The notes below the pieces were generated by a model that saw only the letters and a list, made by a program, of their open reading frames with translations, did no database searches and was not told where the DNA came from. Made by a program: the position numbers and the translations under genes. 64,000 nucleotides of DNA from Xanthomonas codiaei (GTDB lineage: Bacteria; Pseudomonadota; Gammaproteobacteria; Xanthomonadales; Xanthomonadaceae), in contig NZ_MDEC01000008.1 of assembly GCF_002939785.1 (NCBI RefSeq), forward strand, positions 25,273 through 89,272. Direction: 5' to 3'. Shown here in pieces: positions 29,576 through 40,000 of this stretch (position 1 is its first letter; the number at the start of each line of letters is the position of its first letter).

Positions 29576-29926
29576 GTTGTTCTTTCTCCTGTCAGGAGCA
29601 GGTGCCCCGAAGCGGCGGATGAAGATGCGCCGCAATGCACTGGAAGGTGGCAGCCATGACGAGCGCATCGCTGCGCGCCAGTTAGGCAAACCATCATGCT
29701 TCAGCAGTGCTTCGCAACCGCACCCTCACCCCAACCCCTCTCCCGACGGGAGAGGGCTCAGATCATGGCAATTCCCTTCTCCCGTCGGGAGAAGGTGGCG
29801 CGAAGCGCCGGATGAGGGTACGGGCGAAGCCTCATGCACCCAATCACTCAGTTACCACGCGCAAGCCTTACCCTCACCCCAACCCCTCTCCCGATGGGAG
29901 AGGGGCTTTAATCAATAGGTGACCTG
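29576..29926. other. Intergenic stretch filled by hairpin repeats
   Basis: The 351 bases between pyrG and kdsA hold three REP-like hairpins (see the repeat entry) and no gene. The last hairpin, followed by CTTTAATC, lies 17 bases before the kdsA start. Confidence 0.8.
29721..29910. repeat. Array of three REP-like hairpins
   Basis: Three stems with three-base loops are spaced along the gap. The first is at 29736-29757 (CCCCTCTCCC, loop GAC). The second is at 29775-29795 (CCTTCTCCC, loop GTC). The third is at 29883-29905 (CCCCTCTCCC, loop GAT). The first and third are both preceded by CCCTCACCCCAA, so they are direct repeats; the element at 19909 is the inverted form. The second hairpin belongs to a related but different subtype followed by GCGCCGGATGAGGGTA. 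Confidence 0.85.
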
Positions 29927-30757
29927 ATGAAACTGTGTGACTTCGAAGTCGGCCTCGACCAGCCGTTGTTCCTGATTGCAGGCCCGTGCGTGATCGAGTC
30001 GATGCAGTTGCAGCTCGATGTCGCCGGCAAGCTCAAGGAGATCACCGGCAAGCTGGGGATCAACTTCATCTTCAAGTCGAGCTTCGACAAGGCCAACCGC
30101 ACCTCGGGCACCAGCTTTCGTGGCCCCGGCCTGGAAGAAGGCCTGAAGGTACTGGCTGCGGTGAAGCAGCAGATCGGCGTGCCGGTGCTCACCGATGTGC
30201 ATGAATACACCCCGATGAACGAAGTGGCCGCGGTGGTCGATGTGCTGCAGACCCCGGCATTTCTGGTGCGCCAGACCGACTTCATCAGGAACGTCTGCGC
30301 CGCCGGCAAGCCGGTGAACATCAAGAAGGGCCAGTTCCTGGCGCCCTGGGACATGAAACCGGTGGTAGACAAGGCCAAGTCCACCGGCAACGAGCAGATC
30401 ATGGTCTGCGAGCGTGGCGCCTCGTTCGGCTACAACAACCTGGTCAGCGACATGCGCTCGTTGAGCGTGATGCGTGACACCGGTTGCCCGGTGGTGTTCG
30501 ACGCCACCCATTCGGTGCAGTTGCCGGGCGGGCAGGGCAGCAGCTCCGGCGGCCAGCGCGAGTTCGTGCCGGTACTGGCGCGCGCCGCCGTGGCAGTGGG
30601 CATTTCCGGCCTGTTCGCCGAAACCCATCCGGATCCGTCCAAGGCGCTGTCCGATGGTCCCAATGCGTGGCCGCTGGATCGCATGGAAGAACTGCTGGAA
30701 ACGCTGATGGAACTGGACGCAGTGACCAAGAAGCACGGGTTCGCGCGCTTCGCATGA
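29927..30757 (+). CDS. kdsA: 3-deoxy-D-manno-octulosonate 8-phosphate synthase
   Basis: This 276-residue enzyme condenses phosphoenolpyruvate and arabinose 5-phosphate to KDO-8-phosphate for the LPS inner core. IAGPCVIES at residues 17-25, [12 protein letters not shown] near 51-62 and [11 protein letters not shown] near 193 are the active-site segments. Cys21 stands where metal-independent enzymes such as E. coli KdsA have Asn, so this one is predicted to need a divalent metal. The small membrane protein gene overlaps its stop (ATGA). It is the step before KdsC/KdsB, neither of which is in the window. Confidence 0.97.
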   Translation: MKLCDFEVGLDQPLFLIAGPCVIESMQLQLDVAGKLKEITGKLGINFIFKSSFDKANRTSGTSFRGPGLEEGLKVLAAVKQQIGVPVLTDVHEYTPMNEVAAVVDVLQTPAFLVRQTDFIRNVCAAGKPVNIKKGQFLAPWDMKPVVDKAKSTGNEQIMVCERGASFGYNNLVSDMRSLSVMRDTGCPVVFDATHSVQLPGGQGSSSGGQREFVPVLARAAVAVGISGLFAETHPDPSKALSDGPNAWPLDRMEELLETLMELDAVTKKHGFARFA

Positions 30758-31113
30758 GTTCCGTGCCGCGGGCGTTGGCAACGCATCGCCAGCGCCGGCG
30801 GTGGCGGAAGTGGCCCTGGGGCTGGATGGCCTTAGGTCTGTCGCTCGCTGCATGGGCCTGCCTGGCCGTCATGGTCTTGCTGGTGACCGCCAGCATCGGC
30901 ATGCCGGGCGACGGCAACCAGGCGATGCAGGCCACGCGCATTCCGATGCTTGTCACGCTGTTGGCAGGCGCGCTGGCGACCGTAGGCGGTCTTGTCGCCA
31001 GCCCGGTCGCGTTCTCGCTGCGTCGCCAGCCGGGCGCTGCCGCCATGGGCGTGGCGCTGCTGTTGCTCTTGCTCCTGCTGTTTTGCGTGTCGCTGCCGGG
31101 CCTGAGGGCCTAG
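30754..31113 (+). CDS. Small integral membrane protein of unknown function
   Basis: This 119-residue protein begins [20 protein letters not shown], a basic N-terminus, then has three hydrophobic stretches (about 27-50, 64-82 and 93-115). The start ATG overlaps the kdsA stop, so it is probably translationally coupled to kdsA. No family was recognised. The basic N-terminus before the first helix predicts a cytoplasmic N-terminus. It ends 125 bases before eno. Confidence 0.75.
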   Translation: MSSVPRALATHRQRRRWRKWPWGWMALGLSLAAWACLAVMVLLVTASIGMPGDGNQAMQATRIPMLVTLLAGALATVGGLVASPVAFSLRRQPGAAAMGVALLLLLLLLFCVSLPGLRA

Positions 31114-31226
31114 CTGCGCAGTCGTGCCGGTCAGGCACGCATCGGGCCCATGCGATTTGGCAATGGCGCGGTGTACGGCGATAATCCGGCAGCTTGTTTC
31201 CGGTGTACTTCCCCCCTTACTGGTAA

Positions 31227-32531
<1,305 letters not shown>

Positions 32532-32534
32532 GCC

Positions 32535-32891
32535 GTGCGCAACTGGCGCTGGCTACTGCTGGTGCTGGCGGTACTGCTGGCTTGGCTGCAGTACCGCTTC
32601 TGGTTCGGGCCTGGGAATTCCGGTGAAGTCATGATGCTGGAAGCCCAGGTCGCGCATCAGACACAGGACAACGAAGGCCTGCGCCAACGCAACCAGGCGT
32701 TGGCCGCAGAGGTCAAGGATTTGAAGGATGGCGAGGCGGCAATCGAGGAGCGCGCGCGCAGCGAGCTGGGCATGATCAAGCCGGGCGAGACGTTCTACCG
32801 CGTGGTCGAGGATGCGCCGCTGCCATCGCCTGACGCTGCGGCTCCCGCACCGCAAGCGCCTGCCTCCACCGATCCGGTGGACCATCCGTGA
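32535..32891 (+). CDS. ftsB: Cell-division protein FtsB
   Basis: This 118-residue bitopic protein starts with GTG three bases after eno. It has a membrane helix at about residues 4-20 ([20 protein letters not shown]) and a heptad-rich coiled coil at about 30-75 ([19 protein letters not shown]). The usual [20 protein letters not shown] segment follows. FtsB joins FtsL and FtsQ in the divisome. The C-terminal tail after residue 90 is Pro/Ala-rich and probably disordered. The stop overlaps the ispD start (GTGA). Confidence 0.93.
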   Translation: MRNWRWLLLVLAVLLAWLQYRFWFGPGNSGEVMMLEAQVAHQTQDNEGLRQRNQALAAEVKDLKDGEAAIEERARSELGMIKPGETFYRVVEDAPLPSPDAAAPAPQAPASTDPVDHP

Positions 32892-33688
32892 CCGGCTCGA
32901 TCTGGGCGATCGTGCCTGCCGCCGGACGCGGCACCCGGTTCGGTGGGCCCACGCCCAAGCAATACCTGCACGCGGCCGGGCAGCCGCTGATGGCCTACAC
33001 CCTGGCGGCACTGGCCGCACACACGGCCGTGGCCGGCATCCTGGTGGCGATCGCTGCCGACGATGTCGACTGGCCGGGCTGGACGGCGGCGCAGTCCAAG
33101 CCGGTGCTGACCTGTGCCGGCGGTGCGACGCGCGCTGCCTCCGTGCTGGCCGGCCTGCTGGCATTGCCCGACAGCGTACGCGCGGACGATTTCGTGCTGG
33201 TGCACGATGCGGCGCGCCCGAATCTGGCGTTGGCCGATCTGGACCGATTGCTGGAAATCGGCCGCGGCGACCCGGTGGGCGCTATTCTGGCGGCACCGGT
33301 GCGCGACACGCTCAAGCGTGCCGGCGACGATGGCGGCATCGATGGCACCGAGCCACGCGAGCGCCTGTGGCGCGCTCTCACTCCGCAATTGTTTCGCCGG
33401 CATCAGCTGATCCGCGGCCTCACCGAGGCCTCGGCCGCCGGGGTGGACGTGACCGACGAAGCGATGGCGATGGAGCGGCTGGGATTGCGCCCCTTGCTGG
33501 TGGAAGGGGCCGAAGACAACTTCAAGGTCACTACACCGGCAGATCTGGCGCGTTTCGAGTTCGAACTGGCGAGGCGGGACAGGGGACCCGGGACCCGGGA
33601 CCCGGACAGCCTCGGTCCACCGTCTACCGTCTTGGCATCTGCCGTTCCGGGTCCCCGGTCCCGGGTCCCCGGTCCCGAAGAGATCTGA
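32888..33688 (+). CDS. ispD: 2-C-methyl-D-erythritol 4-phosphate cytidylyltransferase with repeat-derived C-terminal tail
   Basis: This enzyme joins CTP and methylerythritol phosphate in the isoprenoid pathway. The N-terminal [19 protein letters not shown] is the CTP-binding loop, and [10 protein letters not shown] near residue 103 is also conserved. It starts with GTG overlapping the ftsB stop. The 266 residues exceed the usual 225-240. The normal domain ends near [10 protein letters not shown] at about residue 230. The last 36 residues, rich in Gly, Pro, Arg and Ser, are encoded by a GGGACCC inverted repeat (33575-33677), which appears to have invaded the 3' end of the gene. ispF follows three bases later. 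Confidence 0.95.
   Translation: MTGSIWAIVPAAGRGTRFGGPTPKQYLHAAGQPLMAYTLAALAAHTAVAGILVAIAADDVDWPGWTAAQSKPVLTCAGGATRAASVLAGLLALPDSVRADDFVLVHDAARPNLALADLDRLLEIGRGDPVGAILAAPVRDTLKRAGDDGGIDGTEPRERLWRALTPQLFRRHQLIRGLTEASAAGVDVTDEAMAMERLGLRPLLVEGAEDNFKVTTPADLARFEFELARRDRGPGTRDPDSLGPPSTVLASAVPGPRSRVPGPEEI
33575..33677. repeat. GGGACCC-type inverted repeat inside the 3' end of ispD
   Basis: The left arm at 33575-33605 consists of GGGACCC-type units and the right arm at 33646-33677 of GGGTCCCCGGTCCC-type units. The arms are complementary over most of their length around a loop of about 40 bases. The ispD stop is 11 bases beyond the right arm. Confidence 0.88.
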
Positions 33689-33691
33689 TCC

Positions 33692-34183
33692 ATGTCATTC
33701 AATTTCCGCATCGGCCAGGGCTATGACGTCCATGCGTTCGGTCCTGGCGACCACGTGATGCTCGGCGGCGTGCGTGTGGCGCATAGCCACGGCGTGCTCG
33801 CCCACAGCGACGGCGACGTGGTGTTGCACGCGTTGTGCGATGCCATGCTGGGCGCGCTGGCGCTGGGCGACATCGGCCAGCATTTTCCGCCCAGCGATGC
33901 GCGCTGGAAGGATGCCGACAGTGCGCAATTCCTGCAGCAGTGCGATCAGTTGCTGCGCGAGCGCGGCTGGCGGGTCGGCAATGCCGATATCACCGTGATC
34001 TGCGAGCGACCCAAGGTCGGCCCGCACGCGCTGGCGATGCGCGAACGCATTGCCGGCCTGCTGGCGATCGAACTCGATGCGGTCAGCGTCAAGGCCACCA
34101 CCAGCGAAAAGCTCGGCTTCACCGGCCGCGGCGAAGGCATCGCGGCACAGGCGGCGGTGCTGCTGGGCAAGATCGCTGCTTGA
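33692..34183 (+). CDS. ispF: 2-C-methyl-D-erythritol 2,4-cyclodiphosphate synthase
   Basis: This 163-residue enzyme closes the cyclodiphosphate ring in the non-mevalonate isoprenoid pathway. [17 protein letters not shown] near residue 10 supplies the metal-binding Asp and His, [19 protein letters not shown] near 35 the third ligand, and [17 protein letters not shown] near 133 the CDP-binding stretch. Its length is normal. It follows ispD by three bases, the usual arrangement, so both steps come from one message. Confidence 0.97.
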   Translation: MSFNFRIGQGYDVHAFGPGDHVMLGGVRVAHSHGVLAHSDGDVVLHALCDAMLGALALGDIGQHFPPSDARWKDADSAQFLQQCDQLLRERGWRVGNADITVICERPKVGPHALAMRERIAGLLAIELDAVSVKATTSEKLGFTGRGEGIAAQAAVLLGKIAA

Positions 34184-34285
34184 TCCACTCCTGCCTGTCG
34201 GCCCCATCCGGCAGGCCAGGCGACATTCCGCGCCGAGCCATCGGCCCACAGCGCACGCTGCGTCGGCGCGAAGGCAAACCACTAC

Positions 34286-35395
34286 ATGAGCGAGACCTCC
34301 GTTCTTCCACGCGCACACGGCGCAGCGGTGCTGCGTGCGGTCATGCGCAGCACGCCGGAGGACTTCCAGGTGGACGAGCAGCCGGCATTCGAGCCCTCCG
34401 GCGAGGGCGAGCATCTGCTGCTCACCATCCGCAAGCGTGGGCAGAACACCGCCTATGTCGCCAAGGCGCTCGCGCGTTGGGCAGGCATCGCCGAGATGGG
34501 GGTGAGCTACGCCGGCCTGAAGGATCGCCATGCGGTCACCACGCAGCGTTTCAGCGTGCACCTGCCCAGGCGGGTGGCGCCGGATCTGGCCACGCTCGAC
34601 GACGCGCAACTGCAGGTGATCGATAGCACCTGGCACAACCGCAAGCTGCAGCGCGGCGCGCTGCTGGGCAATCGCTTCGTGCTGACCCTGCGCGAGGTGC
34701 ACGGCGAGCGCGAGGCCATCGAGCAACGCCTGCAGGCGATCGCCGCGCGCGGCATTCCCAACTGGTTCGGCGAACAACGCTTCGGCCGCGACGGCGGCAA
34801 CGTGGCATCGGCGCTGGCGATGTTCGGCCATGTACAGCACGCCGACGGCAGCCTGGCGCCGGCGCCGCCATCGAAACGGCGGCTGCGCAACGACCAGCGC
34901 TCGATCCTGCTGTCGGCGGCGCGCTCGGCGCTGTTCAATCGCGTATTGGCCGCGCGCGTGCAGCAGGGCAGTTGGGACGCCGCGCTGGAGGGCGAAGCCT
35001 GGATGCTGGATGGCTCGCGCAGCGTATTCGGTCCCGAGCCCTGGAGTGAGGTGCTGGCCGAGCGGCTGGCGCGCTTCGATATCCACCCCAGCGGCCCGTT
35101 GTGGGGTGCCGGCGAGCTGCGTTCGACCGGGCAGGCGGCGGCGCTGGAGCAGGGCGCGTTGTCCGATCCGCAATCGGACGTGCTGCGACACGGCCTGGAG
35201 GCCGCGGGCTTGAAGCAGGAGCGCCGCGCACTGCGCTTGCGTCCGCAGCAGTTGGAGTATCGCTGGTTGGAGGCGGACAGCCTGCAGATCGAATTCGCAC
35301 TGCCGCCGGGCTGCTACGCCACCGCGGTGCTGTGGGAGCTGGGCGACGTCAGCGATGCCGGGCGTCTCGATGCCGGCCTGCGTTCCGATGCCTAG
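34286..35395 (+). CDS. truD: tRNA pseudouridine(13) synthase
   Basis: This 369-residue enzyme modifies U13 of tRNA-Glu. The catalytic Asp sits in [17 protein letters not shown] near residue 76. [19 protein letters not shown] near residue 27 and [14 protein letters not shown] near 155 are other family landmarks. TruD lies directly behind ispF in many gammaproteobacteria and ahead of surE, and the same order holds here with one opposite-strand Smr gene between. The C-terminal part carries the usual TruD-specific insertion. Confidence 0.95.
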   Translation: MSETSVLPRAHGAAVLRAVMRSTPEDFQVDEQPAFEPSGEGEHLLLTIRKRGQNTAYVAKALARWAGIAEMGVSYAGLKDRHAVTTQRFSVHLPRRVAPDLATLDDAQLQVIDSTWHNRKLQRGALLGNRFVLTLREVHGEREAIEQRLQAIAARGIPNWFGEQRFGRDGGNVASALAMFGHVQHADGSLAPAPPSKRRLRNDQRSILLSAARSALFNRVLAARVQQGSWDAALEGEAWMLDGSRSVFGPEPWSEVLAERLARFDIHPSGPLWGAGELRSTGQAAALEQGALSDPQSDVLRHGLEAAGLKQERRALRLRPQQLEYRWLEADSLQIEFALPPGCYATAVLWELGDVSDAGRLDAGLRSDA

Positions 35396-35437
35396 GCCTG
35401 TCCGGTGGTCGTCGGCGGCCCGGCAAACACGTCATCG

Positions 35438-35462
35438 TCGTAGGAGCGGACCTGGCCGCGAC
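35438..35462. repeat. REP-like GTAGGAGCGG element
   Basis: GTAGGAGCGG and CCGCGAC flank a short GC-rich centre in the gap between truD and the Smr gene, forming a small imperfect stem. The motif resembles the short REP units seen in pseudomonads and xanthomonads; a fragment in inverted form (GTCCGCTCCTGCG) is seen at about 39201-39213. Confidence 0.5.
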
Positions 35463-35530
35463 AGGCCTGCCCGTCAACGCGTCCTTTGCGCAAGCGCATG
35501 CCACACCGGCGACCCATCGCCCAATCGGCG

Positions 35531-36070
35531 CTAACGCCGCGCCAGCAGCACCAGCAACGCACCGGTGCCGCCCTGCGTGGGCGGCGCAGAATGGAACGCC
35601 AGCACGTCATTGCGCTGGCGCAGCAAGCGGTCCATCAGGTTCTTCAACACCGGCGCGCCGTTGTCCGATTGCAGACCCTTGCCGTGGATGATGCGCACGC
35701 AGCCATGTTCGTGCGCGTGCGCCTCGAGCAGGAACTGGCGCAACAAGGCCTCGGCCTGCGCGGCGCTGGCGCCGTGCAGATCCAGTTCGTCCTGCACCGA
35801 GAATTGCCCGCGCTTGAGGCGCTGGAACAGCCGGGCAGGCAGCGTGTCGCGCCGATAGCTGGCGATGTCGCCGGCTTCCAGCGGCGCGCTGTCGCGCAGC
35901 AGGCGGGCGAATTCGGTGTGTGCCTGCGCCTCGTCGCGCTCGGCCATGCGCGCGCGCGGCTTCGGCCGCGGCTTGGCATTGGCCGGCGGCGCCACCTCGC
36001 GGATCGGCTGGACCGCGCCAATGGCCGCGCGGAACAGCGCGCCCTCGTCTTCGTCTTCGGAATGCGACAT
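35531..36070 (-). CDS. Smr-domain (MutS2-related) nuclease-like protein
   Basis: This 179-residue protein has a disordered basic N-terminus (about 1-60, including KPRPKPRARM) and a C-terminal Smr domain. The domain shows ELDLHGASAAQAEALL near residue 94 and the HGKGLQS motif near 126, which carries the catalytic-type His/Gly residues. Smr proteins bind or cut branched or stalled nucleic acids; SmrB acts on mRNA in collided ribosomes. It stands alone on the minus strand, back-to-back with surE. Confidence 0.9.
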   Translation of the reverse strand: MSHSEDEDEGALFRAAIGAVQPIREVAPPANAKPRPKPRARMAERDEAQAHTEFARLLRDSAPLEAGDIASYRRDTLPARLFQRLKRGQFSVQDELDLHGASAAQAEALLRQFLLEAHAHEHGCVRIIHGKGLQSDNGAPVLKNLMDRLLRQRNDVLAFHSAPPTQGGTGALLVLLARR

Positions 36071-36169
36071 GGGTACAGCCTAACCGTTCCAACCCCAGGC
36101 GCACGCGAAGATCAAGCGGCAAGCCCGTGGACGCATCCGGTATCATGACCGGGTTTTCCGAGGAGTCCC

Positions 36170-36949
36170 ATGCGCGTACTGGTTAGCAACGACGACGGTG
36201 TCGACGCCCCCGGCATCCAGATCCTGGCCGAGGCACTGCGTGGTGCCGGTCATGAAGTGATGGTGGTCGCGCCCGATCGCGACCGCTCCGGCGCCAGCAA
36301 TTCGCTGACGCTGGATGTTCCCATTCGTACCCGCCGCATCGACGCGCAGACCTGCGCGGTGGCCGGCACGCCGACCGACTGCGTGCATCTGGCGCTCACC
36401 GGCATGCTGGATTACGACCCGGATATCGTGGTCTCCGGCATCAACAATTCGGCCAATCTGGGCGACGACGTGATCTATTCCGGCACCGTCTCTGCCGCGA
36501 TGGAGGGCCGTTTCCTGGGCCTGCCCGCCGTGGCGGTGTCGCTGGTCACGCAGAATCACCAAGCGCACAACTACGAGACCGCCGCACGCGCTGCAGTGGA
36601 AATCGTTGCGCGGTTGAAGGCCGATCCGTTGCCGGCCGACACCATCCTCAACGTCAACGTGCCGGATCTGCCCTGGTCGGATGTGCTCGGTTTCGAGGTT
36701 ACCCGGCTCGGCAACCGCCACCGTTCCGAGCCGTGCGTGCCGCAGCGCGACCCGCGCGGCCGCACCGTGTACTGGATCGGCCCGGCCGGTCCCGAACAGG
36801 ACGCCGGCGCCGGCACCGATTTCCACGCCGTGCGCACCGGGCGGATTTCGATCACGCCGATCCATGTCGATCTCACCCGCTACCAGGCGCTGGAGACCGT
36901 GGCCGGCTGGGTCGGCGGCCTGACCGCCGCGCTGGACGGACCGGCATGA
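36170..36949 (+). CDS. surE: 5'/3'-nucleotidase SurE
   Basis: This 259-residue phosphatase hydrolyses nucleoside monophosphates and some polyphosphates. The metal site is the N-terminal [11 protein letters not shown] with Asp8 and Asp9, followed by [10 protein letters not shown] near residue 39 and [19 protein letters not shown] near residue 89. A GAGG-type Shine-Dalgarno is visible ahead of the ATG. The stop overlaps the pcm start (ATGA). surE-pcm is a conserved stationary-phase repair pair. Confidence 0.97.
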   Translation: MRVLVSNDDGVDAPGIQILAEALRGAGHEVMVVAPDRDRSGASNSLTLDVPIRTRRIDAQTCAVAGTPTDCVHLALTGMLDYDPDIVVSGINNSANLGDDVIYSGTVSAAMEGRFLGLPAVAVSLVTQNHQAHNYETAARAAVEIVARLKADPLPADTILNVNVPDLPWSDVLGFEVTRLGNRHRSEPCVPQRDPRGRTVYWIGPAGPEQDAGAGTDFHAVRTGRISITPIHVDLTRYQALETVAGWVGGLTAALDGPA

Positions 36950-37623
36950 CGCCCAGGCTGCGCCTGCAACCGGAGTCGGTGGGGATCGGCATGACCTCGC
37001 AACGCGTCCGCGACCGCCTGGTCGAGCGCCTGCGCGAGGCCGGCATCCAGGACGAAGCCACACTCAATGCGATGCGCACCGTGCCGCGGCATTTGTTCAT
37101 CGATGAAGCGCTGGCCTCGCGCGCCTATGAAGACACCGCGCTGCCGATCGGCCATGGCCAGACCATCTCCCAGCCCTGGGTGGTGGCGCGCATGACCGAA
37201 GCGGTGCTGCAGGTGGCGCCGACCAGGGTGCTCGAAGTGGGCACCGGTTCCGGTTACCAGGGCGCGATCCTCGCCGCGCTGGGGCTGGAGGTCTATACGG
37301 TCGAGCGCATCGGCGATCTGCTGCGACAGGCGCGCAAGCGCTTCCGTCACCTGGGCATGAATGTGCGCAGCAAGCATGACGATGGCCGCATCGGCTGGCC
37401 CGAGCACGGACCCTACGATGCCATCGTGGTCACCGCCGCCGCGCCGGCGCTGGTCGATGCGCTGGTCGATCAGCTGGCGGTCGGCGGTCGGCTGGTCGCA
37501 CCGGTCGGTGGTGCGTCCTCGCAGTCGCTGGTGCAACTCACCCGCGCTGCCGACGGGGCGATCGAGCAACAGGTTCTGGCCCCGGTCACGTTCGTCCCGC
37601 TGTTGTCGGGCATGCTGGATTGA
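36946..37623 (+). CDS. pcm: Protein-L-isoaspartate O-methyltransferase
   Basis: This 225-residue enzyme methylates isoaspartyl residues in ageing proteins to start their repair. [17 protein letters not shown] near residue 86 is motif I, and [16 protein letters not shown] near residue 65 is a family landmark. A frame continues upstream inside surE, but the ATG overlapping the surE stop is the likely start. Next in line is a yqaA-like gene and nlpD, an order seen in many gammaproteobacteria. Confidence 0.96.
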   Translation: MTPRLRLQPESVGIGMTSQRVRDRLVERLREAGIQDEATLNAMRTVPRHLFIDEALASRAYEDTALPIGHGQTISQPWVVARMTEAVLQVAPTRVLEVGTGSGYQGAILAALGLEVYTVERIGDLLRQARKRFRHLGMNVRSKHDDGRIGWPEHGPYDAIVVTAAAPALVDALVDQLAVGGRLVAPVGGASSQSLVQLTRAADGAIEQQVLAPVTFVPLLSGMLD

Positions 37624-37641
37624 CCCCATGAGAGTTCCACG

Positions 37642-38256
37642 ATGAAGATTTTCGGGCCGTTGTACGACGTGGCCATCCGTTGGTCGCGCCACCGCCGCGC
37701 ACCCGCGCTGCTGACCGGCCTCAGCTTCGTGGAGGGATTCATCTTCCCGGTGCCGCCGGAGGTGATGCTGGCGCCGATGTCGCTGGCCGAGCCCAAACGC
37801 TCGCTCTGGTTCGCCACCTTGAGCCTGATCGGTTCGATCTGCGGCGCATTGGTCGGCTATCTATTGGGCCACTTCGCTTTCGCCGCACTGCAGCCGTTGA
37901 TCGAATGGCTGGGTTGGAGCACGAAGATCCAGGCGCAGATCGAGACCCTGCGCGTGCTGGTGGCCGACTCGCCCTGGAAGGCCTTCTGGGCGTTGGTGCT
38001 GGTTGGCTTCACCCCGATCCCGCTGAAGATCTTCACCTGGGCGTCGGGCGTGGTCGGCGTGCCGATCCTGCCGTTCATCGCCAGCATGCTTGTGGGGCGC
38101 GGCAAGCGCGTGTACCTGGTGGCCGGTGCCATCCGCCTGGGTGGCGCGCGGGCCGAGGCCGCCTTGCACAGGTGGATCGAGCCGCTGGGCTGGGTGGCGA
38201 TGGCGGTGCTCGCGGCCGGCGCAGGCTGGCTGGTATGGAAGACAACGAACGGATGA
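37642..38256 (+). CDS. YqaA-like DedA/VTT-family membrane protein
   Basis: This 204-residue membrane protein has the DedA/SNARE-associated (VTT) domain: a re-entrant SFVEGFIFPVPPEVMLAPMSL near residue 29 and a second half with VLVGFTPIPLKIFTWASGV near residue 116. YqaA relatives lie between pcm and nlpD in several gammaproteobacteria. DedA members affect membrane lipid transport or envelope stability; the role here is unproved. The stop overlaps the nlpD start. Confidence 0.88.
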   Translation: MKIFGPLYDVAIRWSRHRRAPALLTGLSFVEGFIFPVPPEVMLAPMSLAEPKRSLWFATLSLIGSICGALVGYLLGHFAFAALQPLIEWLGWSTKIQAQIETLRVLVADSPWKAFWALVLVGFTPIPLKIFTWASGVVGVPILPFIASMLVGRGKRVYLVAGAIRLGGARAEAALHRWIEPLGWVAMAVLAAGAGWLVWKTTNG

Positions 38257-39032
38257 GCAAGACGCAGATGAATTCGGTACGCAAGACAGCAGTCATGCTC
38301 ATGGTCGCCATCGGGCTGACCGCCTGCAGCAGTGCCACGGTGGTGCGTTCGCCCGGTGCCGGCGGCGGTTCCGGGTCGTCGCGCCCTGCGGCGCCGCCGC
38401 GGCCGTCGGTACCGCGCCCCGGTGCCACCGTCACCGTGCAGCGCGGCGACACCCTGTATGCGATCTCGCGCCGGACCAATATCACGGCCGCCGACCTGGC
38501 CACCTGGAACGGCCTGTCGTCTCCGAACACGATCTATCCGGGGCAGACCCTCAAGCTGTATCCCGGCGGGGCGAGCAAGCCCGGCAGCAATGCCCCGGTG
38601 GCTGGCGGTACCGTAGTCCCGGCGCGTCCGGCCGCACCGGTCGCCGCGCCGGTCAGCAGCGGTTTTTCATGGCGCTGGCCTGCCGATGGCGTGGTGGTCG
38701 GTACGTTCGTGAGCGGCGAGACCACCAAGCAGGGTGTGGATATCGCCGGCACCAGCGGCCAAGCCGTGCGTGCGGCCGCCGATGGTGTCGTGGTCTATTC
38801 CGGCGCCGGCCTGGTCGGCTATGGCGAACTGATCATCATCAAGCACAACGACCAGTGGCTGTCGGCCTACGGCCACAACCGCAAGCGCTTGCTCAACGAG
38901 GGCCAGAACGTCAAGGCCGGCCAGCAGATCGCCGAAATGGGCCGCAGCGGCGCCGCGCGCGACATGCTGCACTTCGAGATTCGCTACAACGGCAAGCCGG
39001 TGGATCCGTTGCTGTATTTGCCCAAGAAGTGA
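38253..39032 (+). CDS. nlpD: NlpD-like murein-hydrolase activator lipoprotein (LysM and degenerate M23)
   Basis: This 259-residue lipoprotein has a lipobox, GLTACS, near residue 22 after a hydrophobic signal. A LysM domain (VQRGDTLYAISRRTN, about 65-110) and an M23 domain (about 140-255) follow. The zinc site is broken: the HxGxD motif reads KQGVDIAG, so Gln replaces the first ligand. This matches NlpD, which switches on an amidase rather than cutting murein itself. The ATG overlaps the yqaA stop. rpoS does not follow, unlike in E. coli. The stop codon opens a GGGATT-type repeat. Confidence 0.93.
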   Translation: MSKTQMNSVRKTAVMLMVAIGLTACSSATVVRSPGAGGGSGSSRPAAPPRPSVPRPGATVTVQRGDTLYAISRRTNITAADLATWNGLSSPNTIYPGQTLKLYPGGASKPGSNAPVAGGTVVPARPAAPVAAPVSSGFSWRWPADGVVVGTFVSGETTKQGVDIAGTSGQAVRAAADGVVVYSGAGLVGYGELIIIKHNDQWLSAYGHNRKRLLNEGQNVKAGQQIAEMGRSGAARDMLHFEIRYNGKPVDPLLYLPKK

Positions 39033-39241
39033 TTCGGGAATGGGGATTCGGGATTCGGGATTCGAAATTTGGGATTCGCAACAGCGCCTGGGCGGGCGCC
39101 CTGCGCGGGGTGTGACGTTCGATCGCTCGGTGGTCGTCAGCTGCAGCGCGTCATCGGCGAGTCGGCCTGGCAGCACGCGCAAGCGCGAAACACTGCAGTA
39201 GTCCGCTCCTGCGAATCCCCAATCCCGACGCCCTAATCCCG
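39030..39241. repeat. Pair of GGGATT-type repeats bracketing the nlpD-Mth938 gap
   Basis: The left block (39030-39081) begins at the nlpD stop, TGATTCGGGA, has several GGGATTCG units and ends GGGATTCGCAAC. The right block (39209-39241) is in the opposite orientation (CGAATCCCCAATCCCG) and contains the stop codon of the minus-strand Mth938-like gene. About 130 bases between them show no gene. Confidence 0.85.
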
Positions 39242-39613
39242 CCCTTCCAGAATCATCGCCAGCGCCACCCGGCGGCCTTCGCTGGCCAGCACGTTGTAGG
39301 TGCGGGCGGCTGCGGCGTTGGTCATCGCTTCCAGGCCGATGCCGCGGGTCAGGCAGGCGGCCAGGACCTGGGCATTGGGAAATTGCTGGCGGTCGCCAGT
39401 GCCCAGCAGGATCACGGCCGGGGCCAGCGCCAGGACCGCGTCCATGTGGCTGGCCTGCAGGTGCGCCAGATCCTGCACCGGCCAATGGTCGACCAGTTCG
39501 TCCGGCATCAGCACGAAGCTGCGTTGCAGGATCTGCTCGTTCACCTTGGCATGGCGGCCATCGGCCGCGCGCAAGGCGTAGGTGTAATCGGGGTGTTCCT
39601 GGCTCAAAGGCAT
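39233..39613 (-). CDS. Mth938-like domain protein (DUF498)
   Basis: This 126-residue protein is a single Mth938/DUF498 domain. AVILLGTGDRQQFPNAQVL near residue 66 and GIGLEAMTNAAAARTYNVLASEGRRV near residue 92 are the conserved parts, as in the NDUFAF3/AAMDC-like fold. Bacterial members have no proven function. The final residues and the stop codon are encoded by the GGGATTA repeat, suggesting a recently replaced 3' end. It lies 16 bases downstream of yhbY and is probably co-transcribed with it. Confidence 0.87.
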   Translation of the reverse strand: MPLSQEHPDYTYALRAADGRHAKVNEQILQRSFVLMPDELVDHWPVQDLAHLQASHMDAVLALAPAVILLGTGDRQQFPNAQVLAACLTRGIGLEAMTNAAAARTYNVLASEGRRVALAMILEGRD

Positions 39614-39629
39614 GAAGGCACTCGCAGGT

Positions 39630-39935
39630 TCAACCGCGCGGCAGCACGATCTGGCGCTTTTCCTTGCTGGGGCGGTACAGGATGGCGATGTGGCCGATCC
39701 GCTGTACCAGGGCGCTGCCGGTCTGTTCGACCAGTTCGGCGATCAATGCATCGCGGGTCTCACGGTCCTCGGAAGCCACCTTCACCTTGATCAGTTCGTG
39801 GCGCTCGAGCACTTCCTCGAGTTCGGCCAGGAATGCCGGCGTGACGCCCTTGCCGCCGGTCTGCAGCAGCGCCTTGAGGTCGTGGGCCTGGCCGCGCAGG
39901 AAACGGGTCTGGGCGGAGGTGAGAACGATGGACAT
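39630..39935 (-). CDS. yhbY: YhbY-type RNA-binding protein (CRM domain)
   Basis: This 101-residue protein is one CRM/YhbY domain: RFLRGQAHDLKALLQTGGKG near the N-terminus with the GxxG loop, and LIKVKVASEDRETRDALI in the middle. YhbY binds pre-50S ribosomal particles in E. coli. It is transcribed away from rlmE-ftsH, the same divergent layout as in E. coli, with only 65 bases between the starts. Confidence 0.93.
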   Translation of the reverse strand: MSIVLTSAQTRFLRGQAHDLKALLQTGGKGVTPAFLAELEEVLERHELIKVKVASEDRETRDALIAELVEQTGSALVQRIGHIAILYRPSKEKRQIVLPRG

Positions 39936-40000
39936 GCAGGATCGAAGGGCAGCAAAGGGTGTTCAGGGTATCATGGCGGCCCGTTCGGACCCCTTTGCCA

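Noticed and set aside
33575..33688. IspD tail as a functional extra domain
   Set aside because: The residues are a low-complexity product of a palindromic repeat and have no domain pattern.
39030..39081. GGGATT repeats as a CRISPR array
   Set aside because: The units are 7-9 bases with no spacers of constant length, and no cas genes are nearby.
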